Source of the DNA: Parvularculaceae bacterium
GTDB taxonomy: Bacteria > Pseudomonadota > Alphaproteobacteria > Caulobacterales > Parvularculaceae
DNA: 64,000 nucleotides
Direction of reading: 5' to 3'
Assembly (NCBI GenBank): GCA_021776475.1
Contig: JAJFFV010000005.1
Coordinates: 1,612,001 to 1,676,000 of the forward strand
The position numbers and the translations under genes were made by a program. Below, one piece after another: positions 52,775-58,858 of this stretch (positions within the stretch are counted from its first letter, which is position 1; each line of letters starts with the position of its first letter). The notes under the pieces are model-generated. The model saw only the letters and a program-made list of their open reading frames with translations, made no database searches and had not been told where the DNA came from.

Positions 52775-53212
52775 GTGATATTTTTTTCCATAGAACTATT
52801 TTCGCAGCTGAACTACTGGGCCATTCTAACCGCCGCCGTAGTAGCGTTTTTCTTGGGAGGGCTTTGGTACTCTCCAGCTATGTTTGAGGGTCCGTGGATT
52901 GCGGCAAATGGATTCAGTGATGAGCAGGTCAAGGCGACACTTTCTTCGCTCGTTCCATTCGGATTCGCCAGCGCATTTATTGCCTACTTTGTCCTGTCCA
53001 CGGTGTTTGCACTAGTTATCAAGGCGCTTGAAATAGAGAACGTTTTAGACGGCATTATTCTCGGTGTTCTCGTTTGGCTAGGATTCATTGCCACACTCGG
53101 GTTAACGACCACGTTATTCTCACCGCGGACTATGATAGCCTGGGGCATCGACGCAAGTTTCCAGTTAACTATTCTAGCCGCCACAGGGGCGATCTTGAGT
53201 GCTTGGCGCTAG
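52775..53212 (+). CDS. DUF1761-family membrane protein
   Basis: This 145-residue protein has four hydrophobic segments and the DUF1761 opening NYWAILTAAVVAFFLGGLWYSPAMF. The GTG start is preceded by CGGAGAT. It lies 43 bases before the secreted-protein gene of the sigma-factor operon and may share its transcript. The family is found next to sigma factors and small secreted proteins in other bacteria, but its function is unknown. Confidence 0.82.
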   Translation: MIFFSIELFSQLNYWAILTAAVVAFFLGGLWYSPAMFEGPWIAANGFSDEQVKATLSSLVPFGFASAFIAYFVLSTVFALVIKALEIENVLDGIILGVLVWLGFIATLGLTTTLFSPRTMIAWGIDASFQLTILAATGAILSAWR

Positions 53213-53255
53213 AGGCCATTAGCGTCATTGACGCGACAAATTCACGGAGGATTTC

Positions 53256-53801
53256 ATGAGATCAATATTATCAGTGCTAGTGGCTATATCAATATTGGCG
53301 CACCAAGCTTTTGCCAATACAACCTTGCCTGCCAATGAGACCCTCGAGAAATTTGTGGGTGACTGGAACATGAATCTGCTAACTCATAAGGATACCTTTG
53401 GTGATCGAGGCGGCCCTGGAAATGGTACGATGACTTGTAAGTGGGGATTGGCTGACACATGGGTGGACTGTGAGCTAGACTCTGTGTACGTAAGATTGGA
53501 TCATTACGTACTGAAAATAGTGCTCTATCGAATCGGCAAGGCCGGCACAGTTGGCGCCTTCGTAACAAATAGTTTTGGCGGCGGTCGACTATGCATTGGT
53601 GATTGGGCGTCTGATAATGAGCTCGTATTTGAAGATGCGTGGATTGATCCACAGCGCAAGTGGGAGCACCAAATCACCACTTACACATTTCACAGTCGTG
53701 ACAAGCTGGACTTCATGATCGAAGTCTCCAAAGATGGAGAGACTTATCTACCCCATTCCAGCGGCGTATATACACGAAAAACGTGTGAATTTTGTGAATA
53801 A
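53256..53801 (+). CDS. Secreted DUF1579-like protein
   Basis: This 181-residue protein has a cleavable signal (residues 1-20, ending AFA/NTT) and a lipocalin-like body with KFVGDWNMNLLTH, DRGGPGNGTMTCKW and SGVYTRKTCEFCE. The layout resembles DUF1579 proteins. Four Cys may pair in the periplasm. The ribosome site is CGGAGGA. Its 3' end overlaps the sigma factor gene by 8 bases, so it is expressed with the sigma/anti-sigma pair and may be the signal sensor or a target of the circuit. Confidence 0.75.
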   Translation: MRSILSVLVAISILAHQAFANTTLPANETLEKFVGDWNMNLLTHKDTFGDRGGPGNGTMTCKWGLADTWVDCELDSVYVRLDHYVLKIVLYRIGKAGTVGAFVTNSFGGGRLCIGDWASDNELVFEDAWIDPQRKWEHQITTYTFHSRDKLDFMIEVSKDGETYLPHSSGVYTRKTCEFCE

Positions 53802-54360
53802 CGAAGATCACATTCTTGTACAGAGATTTATTGAACGAAGAGATGAGACATCTTTTTGTTCTCTGTATAGGTTGTACACCCCTCGAATTTTTGGATTGGC
53901 AGTTCGCTTGACAGGATGCAAGAATGACGCTGAGGAATTAACCCAAGAGGCCTGGGTCCGGTGTGTAAGAAACCTAGACGGGTTTGGCGCTCGCTCCAAG
54001 TTTTCTACTTGGCTATCGGGAATTTTGATCAACTGTTTCAGGGAAACTATTCGGAATAAAGCACGAATTCAACAATTCGAAAACGATGCAAATCAGTACA
54101 CAGCAGAAATAATTAACGTATTTCCTTCTGATTGGCACTGGGACGGGTTGGATCTTGATAACGCCCTATCGCAACTGGCGCCTGGCTACCGTGAGATTGT
54201 TGTCCTGCATGATCTCTTTGGGTATACGCATCGAGAAATCGCCGAAATTACAGGAATAACCGAAGGGACATCAAAAAGCCAGTTAACTCGAGGTCGATCA
54301 ATCCTCAGGGACTTGCTGATGGCGGAGAGCACTGGTGGGAAGGAGGCACATCATGAGTGA
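53794..54360 (+). CDS. ECF-type RNA polymerase sigma factor
   Basis: This sigma factor has about 188 residues. The sigma-2 region (residues ~10-80) includes LYRLYTPRIFGLAVRLTG and DAEELTQEAWVRC. The sigma-4 region (residues ~115-180) has the helix-turn-helix GYTHREIAEITGITEGTSKS. There is no sigma-3 region, as usual for ECF sigmas. Start codons are GTG at 53794 or 53785; the first overlaps the upstream stop. It is translationally coupled to the membrane protein that follows, the expected anti-sigma partner. Its promoter target cannot be read from this window. Confidence 0.9.
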   Translation: MNNEDHILVQRFIERRDETSFCSLYRLYTPRIFGLAVRLTGCKNDAEELTQEAWVRCVRNLDGFGARSKFSTWLSGILINCFRETIRNKARIQQFENDANQYTAEIINVFPSDWHWDGLDLDNALSQLAPGYREIVVLHDLFGYTHREIAEITGITEGTSKSQLTRGRSILRDLLMAESTGGKEAHHE

Positions 54361-55036
54361 AAAAAATAAGCTTAGGGGGTGGCCACCAGAGGTCAGTCAA
54401 CTGGAAAAATTAAGCGAAGTGAACCCTCCAGCAGATCTAGAGCAACAAGTGGTTCAGGAGTTGTTGGATCAGAAGCTAATTCGATCGGAACGACTGGGTG
54501 ATACTACTTCACTCGGATGGCTGACAATGCGCGCGTCTTTGGCTACCGCCGCCTGTATTGCGTTTTTGGCAATCGGCGTATTGATCGGAAGGTCGGCAGT
54601 TTTCGGTCCATCATTGCCCACAGCAGTGTTAACCGGGGCTGAAACTGATTTGTACGCTTTGTTGCTTTTTGAGACGGCAGGTTACAATCCGCCAAATCTT
54701 TCAGAAAGAATTGAACGGTTTGACGAGTACAGCAAGTGGGTGGCAAAGGCTCGAGCCCGCGGGCAATTCGTTACTGGTGAAGATCTGGAAGTGGACCGTG
54801 GATGGGCAGTGTTTTCGTCTGATGGTGCGCTGACAACGGAGCTTTCCGTTTCAATCGATGGTGCCCCCTTGTCCGGAATGTTCTTCATAAGAGCAAAAGA
54901 TGAAAATCACGCCCTTGAAATTGCCAGGGAACTTCCGCACGTCCGACACGGAGGCACTGTTCTTGTCCAGAAGACAATTCCGACAAATGTGCCACCGTCG
55001 GACTCAATCCAATCACCACAAAGAGGTCAGCTATGA
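54353..55036 (+). CDS. Membrane anti-sigma-like protein with C-terminal YCII-like domain
   Basis: This 227-residue protein has a cytoplasmic part (1-60), one membrane helix (62-79) and a C-terminal domain (residues ~98-208) with the YCII-like pattern: DLYALLLFETAG, FDEYSKWVAKARARGQFVTG and GMFFIRAKDENHALEIA. AGGAGG lies 7 bases before the ATG at 54353, which overlaps the sigma stop. By position and topology it should hold the sigma factor until a signal reaches the extracytoplasmic YCII-like part. A HxxxCxxC zinc motif is absent from the cytoplasmic part, so it is not a ZAS-type anti-sigma. The combination is unusual. Confidence 0.78.
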   Translation: MSEKNKLRGWPPEVSQLEKLSEVNPPADLEQQVVQELLDQKLIRSERLGDTTSLGWLTMRASLATAACIAFLAIGVLIGRSAVFGPSLPTAVLTGAETDLYALLLFETAGYNPPNLSERIERFDEYSKWVAKARARGQFVTGEDLEVDRGWAVFSSDGALTTELSVSIDGAPLSGMFFIRAKDENHALEIARELPHVRHGGTVLVQKTIPTNVPPSDSIQSPQRGQL

Positions 55037-55215
55037 AGAGCCGACAAATGAATGATATCGATGAGTCGATGATGGAAAGCTTGCCCGACATGCCGGGCAA
55101 ATTCGAGCAAACTGTGAAGCAGGTGATATTTTTTGCCGTCCCCATCAACGTCAGGGACTGTATGGTCGCACGACCCGTTCATTTAGAGTGTGATGAGAAG
55201 CAATACGAGGGCTGA
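55033..55215 (+). pseudogene. Truncated fourth gene of the sigma operon
   Basis: The frame begins with an ATG embedded in the anti-sigma stop (ATGA), as in a normal operon member, and encodes MKSRQMNDIDESMMESLPD. It then runs straight into the repeat R2 at 55071 and ends after 60 codons. Only the first ~14 codons can be native. The repeat reads in a frame different from that of its source gene. I interpret it as a gene cut by the recombination that placed R2. Confidence 0.45.
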
Positions 55216-55240
55216 CTATGGCCAGCAACGTGACTGCAGG
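55071..55240. repeat. Direct repeat R2 (truncated copy of conserved gene 3' end)
   Basis: This ~170-base segment matches R1 at 49812-49977. In the reading frame of the source gene it would encode [23 protein letters not shown] and then lose frame because TACA (four bases) is missing after GGGACTGT. The first 5' codons of the source gene are absent, so this is a gene fragment without function. Confidence 0.8.
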
Positions 55241-55600
55241 ACTAGGCAATCCTGTTATAGTCATCAGTTTAACAGTCACCTTCCTTTATTGTTCGATTTG
55301 GATAGTGGATCTGAGTTTATCGAAAGACATGTAGTTGATGTACTGAAGGTCATCAATCCGTTCTCATGGTCGAGAAGATATTCATCTGTCGTTAGAATAG
55401 TAAAATCTCAACGGGCACGAGTGCTAAACAGTAAAGAGCTAAAACAATGGGCCTGGAATCAGGAACATCAGGAATGTCCTAAGTGTGGTAAGAATGAATA
55501 CCATCCCGTGAAGAATCGGGACGCGGGCTTTCATTGGTATGAATGTCGTGCAAATGATGAGCGGGCAGAGAACGGCTGCATCAAAACAAATACTTCATGA
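55190..55600 (+). CDS. Hypothetical protein with partial zinc-ribbon
   Basis: A 136-codon frame that begins inside repeat R2. Only the C-terminal half looks natural: KELKQWAWNQEHQECPKCGKNEYHPVKNRD followed by FHWYECRA, with CPxC and a later Cys like half of a zinc ribbon. The first ~35 residues come from the repeat and are not native, so the true start is uncertain or the gene is a remnant. No ribosome site found. Function unknown. Confidence 0.35.
   Translation: MMRSNTRADYGQQRDCRTRQSCYSHQFNSHLPLLFDLDSGSEFIERHVVDVLKVINPFSWSRRYSSVVRIVKSQRARVLNSKELKQWAWNQEHQECPKCGKNEYHPVKNRDAGFHWYECRANDERAENGCIKTNTS
55218..55334 (+). CDS. Possible 38-residue membrane peptide
   Basis: In a different frame from the hypothetical protein at 55190, the ATG at 55218 (3 bases after the truncated operon gene) encodes MASNVTAGLGNPVIVI followed by a hydrophobic helix SLTVTFLYCSIWIV and a short DLSLSKDM tail. 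It reads like a single-pass peptide, but no clear ribosome site is present and it starts inside R2, so it may be accidental. Confidence 0.25.
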   Translation: MASNVTAGLGNPVIVISLTVTFLYCSIWIVDLSLSKDM

Positions 55601-55687
55601 TCTGGAGGACTGGTTATCAAAATAGATTGCGCAGATATTGTGGGCAAGTTACCTTTTGCGGGTGCCATCCCTCTCGCCGCCAGCGGC

Positions 55688-56044
55688 TTAGGAAGTCTGA
55701 TTGGTGGCAGGCCACCCAATTCTGACGAGCACTCCATTGGGATCCGAAACTGCGAATTCCATCAATTGCCATGGCTTCAATTCGGCGACATCTCCAAATT
55801 CTTTAGCAAGGGCTTCTACATTCTCAGAATACAAGTAGATCCCATGGGCATTGCGTTCCGGGACAACCCATCCAGGCTCCGTATGCGTCAAATGTATGCT
55901 CGCACCCAATTGATCATGTAAAATGCGATAGCCCTGATGCGGGTATACCGCAGTAGCCGTGAACCCTAGGCGCTCGTAAAACCGCTGACTAGCGTCAAGA
56001 TCATTGCAGGGAATAATTGCAACAGCTGAATGCTTGATTTCCAT
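55688..56044 (-). CDS. VOC-family (glyoxalase/bleomycin-resistance-like) protein
   Basis: This 118-residue protein has two beta-alpha-beta-beta-beta modules. The start VAIIPCNDLDASQRFYERLGF and the end FAVSDPNGVLVRIGWP match the bleomycin-resistance-type VOC fold, with His in GASIHLTH. The metal-binding set of glyoxalase I (H/E/H/E) is not fully convincing. It may bind a drug or catalyse a small reaction, or be a dioxygenase-like dimer. It is transcribed alone. Confidence 0.85.
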   Translation of the reverse strand: MEIKHSAVAIIPCNDLDASQRFYERLGFTATAVYPHQGYRILHDQLGASIHLTHTEPGWVVPERNAHGIYLYSENVEALAKEFGDVAELKPWQLMEFAVSDPNGVLVRIGWPATNQTS

Positions 56045-56163
56045 CGCCGTATTGTGCTCCTGACCTGCGCGCAGTGATCTATAATGTGGCTACTAAAAGG
56101 ATAGCCAATAAAACACCTAATATTGATTCCATTGTGACGACGAATACCGTATGCCGGAGAGGT

Positions 56164-57396
56164 TCAATCGGCCCCTTTGAACAAAGCCGTGTCCTGATAG
56201 TGATTTTTAATCGTATTGCGCATTTTGTCCGTAAGGGGCAAATGTTTATTTTCAGCGCGCCAGGTCTCATGAAACCGGTCAATGGTATCGGTTACGGCGC
56301 GCGTCACCAGCGTTTCCGGTGCACCGGCTTTCGCTGCAAGAAGGCGCAATTCATCGAGCGTTAATGCTTTCATGCTTTTTTGCCGTGCATATTTTAGAGC
56401 AGCGAAGTCATCCTCAAGATATGCGATGGTTGACACAAAATCGTAAGCTGGCGCGATCTCAGGATTGCGGCGGTCAGGGTAAATCAAGGACCAATTTTTA
56501 AGGTGCATGTCAGCGTTACCAATCAACGTATTGAACACCAAACGACGAATGAATTCATCGACACCGGCAGCACCAGTTTCAATCCACAAGACCTTCGCAA
56601 TGGATCTATAGGTCGCCCTTTCATACTTATCCCTCGGGTAGACGCCAAAGATCTGTGCAAAATCCTCAATATGAACGCGTCCGTTGGACATCGTTCTGTC
56701 AAACCGTTCGATCGCAAAAGCAGGTTCTTTTCGTCCATCCACGTCTTCCGGTAGGCCTTCGATCTCGGTCGGATCGATAAGTCGATTGGTGGGAACATCC
56801 ATGCCCATTCGCTTAGCTATGGACATCATTGAGAATTCGTTTTCCGGGAGACCAGCGAAACGTCTTGAGGGCAGCTTTATGATCCATGAGCCGCCAAGCC
56901 CATCGACCGGAATAGTCAAGCCGCCAGCGGCTTCAGCAACGGCTGAGAATTTGATTTGGACTCCCGCCAACGAAAACCGCATGACGGATCTTCGTTTATC
57001 GTCCTTCAATTCGGTGTCCTGTGTTTCATCGTCGATATCCCATCGCGCGTTGTTGAGCGTGGTGACGGTCATTGCTCCCGGCAAGTCCGCACCGAGTGCC
57101 CACAAGAGATGGAATTCGCGCATCTTTTTGACGCCCGCGCGTTTAGCTAGATAATCTCGCATGTGACCTTCAGGGAGAAGGTTTGAAAAAAACGGCGTTA
57201 AGCTTGTCTGTGTTGGTCGTGATTGTGTGATCAATTCACCGAATTCATCTTTGAACGACAGGCTGAGTGTTGGTCGATTCAGGTCTTCCAGATAAGCGTC
57301 GTTGAATGCAAAGATTGACTTGTCACCCTGGAGCAGGGTCAGTGTGCCAATCGGATCGTCGTGCAGATTGATTTGTAGAGTTTGAACGTCACTCAT
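56164..57396 (-). CDS. HipA-type serine/threonine kinase toxin (module 2)
   Basis: This 410-residue HipA-family kinase is clearly different from module 1. It has an N-terminal domain with TPFFSNLLPEG, the Gly-rich/autophosphorylation loop FSLAGVQIKFSAVAE, catalytic IGNADMHLKNWSLIYPD and the metal site APAYDFV. The DMHLKNW form of the catalytic loop is that of the larger HipA group. I chose the ATG at 57396, which overlaps the antitoxin stop by 8 bases. An earlier start at 57411 is less likely. All catalytic residues are retained. Confidence 0.92.
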   Translation of the reverse strand: MSDVQTLQINLHDDPIGTLTLLQGDKSIFAFNDAYLEDLNRPTLSLSFKDEFGELITQSRPTQTSLTPFFSNLLPEGHMRDYLAKRAGVKKMREFHLLWALGADLPGAMTVTTLNNARWDIDDETQDTELKDDKRRSVMRFSLAGVQIKFSAVAEAAGGLTIPVDGLGGSWIIKLPSRRFAGLPENEFSMMSIAKRMGMDVPTNRLIDPTEIEGLPEDVDGRKEPAFAIERFDRTMSNGRVHIEDFAQIFGVYPRDKYERATYRSIAKVLWIETGAAGVDEFIRRLVFNTLIGNADMHLKNWSLIYPDRRNPEIAPAYDFVSTIAYLEDDFAALKYARQKSMKALTLDELRLLAAKAGAPETLVTRAVTDTIDRFHETWRAENKHLPLTDKMRNTIKNHYQDTALFKGAD

Positions 57397-57973
57397 CTTC
57401 GGCCTCGTCAAGACGGTACGCCGGTCGCGGTTCGAAATTGTCGTCTAGTATATTGTTTGCGATCTCGTTTCGAAGTCGCCTTAGTTCACTAGCGAGCGTA
57501 TCCAATGTGCTTGCGAGCGCTGGCGTTTTTTGGATGAGACGCAACGCATCGATCGCTTTACTGATCGTCTCTGACTTGTCTCTCGTCAGTCTGAAATTGG
57601 TCAGTTCCCGTGTGGTCCGATCGAGGCTTTTAAGATGAGTATTGTTTGGAAATTGCTCAATTAGTTGAACGATTAACGCGATGAGCCGATCAAGTGCCGA
57701 GCGTGCTGCTTTATCCGCGGAGCTTAACGCTTGTTGTGCAAGAATCGCTTTGACCGCCGGCACTTTTTGGCGTGGCACAAACATTAGCTCAAGGTCGAGC
57801 GTGCGGGCGAACTCTATGATTGTTGATAGACGCGCATCAGTTTCGCCATTTTCGATTTTTGAAATGCGCGCTTGTGTCGCTCCCGTTTTTGTGGCGAAGA
57901 CGCGTTGTGTCAGCCGCTGTCTTTCTCGCTCGGCTAAGATCGATTGACCTATTTCCTGCAGTGTATAGCTCAT
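57389..57973 (-). CDS. HipB-type XRE antitoxin with long C-terminus (module 2)
   Basis: This 194-residue protein has an N-terminal helix-turn-helix (residues ~5-65: QRLTQRVFATKTGATQARIS), followed by a helical tail of about 120 residues, with LKSLDRTTRELTNFRLTRD and many Arg/Leu, that may form a coiled coil. It is nearly twice the length of usual HipB, so the extra part may bind the toxin or a third partner. It heads the operon with the HipA gene. Confidence 0.88.
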   Translation of the reverse strand: MSYTLQEIGQSILAERERQRLTQRVFATKTGATQARISKIENGETDARLSTIIEFARTLDLELMFVPRQKVPAVKAILAQQALSSADKAARSALDRLIALIVQLIEQFPNNTHLKSLDRTTRELTNFRLTRDKSETISKAIDALRLIQKTPALASTLDTLASELRRLRNEIANNILDDNFEPRPAYRLDEAEDE

Positions 57974-58120
57974 TAGATATTCTTTAGGATATAATTTCTC
58001 ATTTTGATGTCTTTTTATATATCAATTTTTATGGAATGTCAATGCATGTGATATCTTATAAAGTATTTAAAAAATTGTTGATATATTATTAGATATCAAT
58101 CCTAATACATCCCAAGGAGG
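57974..58120. promoter_or_regulatory. AT-rich control region of hipBA-2
   Basis: This stretch is very AT-rich and contains ATTAGATAT at both ends (57972-57980 and 58088-58096), with GATATC copies at 58050 and 58092 and GGATAT near 57987. These repeated half-sites are probable HipB operators, by analogy with TATCC-N8-GGATA in E. coli. AAGGAGG at its right end sits directly against the GTG of the ParB remnant. Confidence 0.5.
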
Positions 58121-58525
58121 GTGAGCGACATCTTGCCGCCGATCCGGGAGCGCGGTGTGCGAGCAGGCCTTGCCTTTGCTGGAGCGCAAGGAAGGCCAAG
58201 CTATGGCGTCGTTGCCGGACGCCGCCGCTGGTTTTCTCTGAAAGCGGTTGCAAAAGAAGCCGGCGCAGTGGCTGCCGTTCCCTGCATCATCATGGAAGCC
58301 GGGGATGAGGCGGAAGCACTTGAAGCCTCGCTGATCGAGAACACCGCCCCGCTCGATCCGGATGAAATGGAACAGTTTGCCGCCTTCAAGCGGCTGGTTG
58401 ACAAGGGGCCCACGTCAGGACCACAGCTGCCCGCCACAGAACCAAATCGGTGCAAAATTGTATTTGAAATGTGTGCAGTGCACGAACGGCCTTGCAAACG
58501 ACTGTATTGGTATAAGCCATTGTGA
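58121..58525 (+). pseudogene. ParB-like partition protein remnant (right copy)
   Basis: A 134-codon frame of which residues ~28-90 match a plasmid-type ParB: SYGVVAGRRRWFSLKAVAKE (the GRRR box) and CIIMEAGDEAEALEASLIEN with DPDEMEQFAAFKRLVDKG. The beginning and the end (from GPTSGPQ on) do not match ParB, and the DNA-binding helix-turn-helix is missing. It is a fragment and, with its left counterpart at 50040, evidence of past plasmid-like or integrative DNA. It ends four bases before a tRNA-Arg. Confidence 0.75.
58271..58409. repeat. Direct repeat P2 (ParB fragment)
   Basis: Counterpart of P1 at 50053-50190 in the same orientation, about 8.2 kb away. It differs by scattered substitutions and a small length change near its end. 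The GRRR box upstream is present only in this copy. Confidence 0.8.
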
Positions 58526-58528
58526 AAC

Positions 58529-58605
58529 TGGCGACCCCGGGAGGGCTCGAACCTCCGACCCCCAGATTAGGAATCTGGTGCTCTATCCTGCTGAGCTACG
58601 GGGCC
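58529..58605 (-). tRNA. tRNA-Arg(CCT)
   Basis: This 77-base tRNA includes an encoded CCA. The acceptor stem GGCCCCG pairs with CGGGGTC with one G-T, the D-arm is GCTC/GAGC, the anticodon arm CCAGA-TTCCTAA-TCTGG reads CCT, and the T-arm GGAGG-TTCGAGC-CCTCC is perfect. Its 3' end points toward the island, the usual side for integration of mobile elements into tRNA genes. Confidence 0.95.
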
Positions 58606-58858
58606 GCGTAACAAGCGTTTGTAGGCTGGGTTTGCCTGAAGGTCAAAATCTGACGCAAACACGCCGGCAATTATCGCCCGCCATCCTGAGGGGCCCCTCA
58701 GCCGCGCCTTGATTTCGCCAATTAACCATATGAAAATAGCCAAAAGCGCGTCATAAATATGCCTTCAGGCGGGGTGCTCTTGGGAACGACACCCTTCACA
58801 GAGGGGAAGAGGTCGCATTCCGGCGTGATCCTCTAAGGTCTTCCAGGGAGACAAAGAT

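Noticed and set aside
49433-58605. Integrase, transposase or CRISPR array in the island
   Set aside because: I looked for recombinase motifs, terminal inverted repeats of insertion sequences and regularly spaced repeats and saw none; only the two direct-repeat pairs are present.
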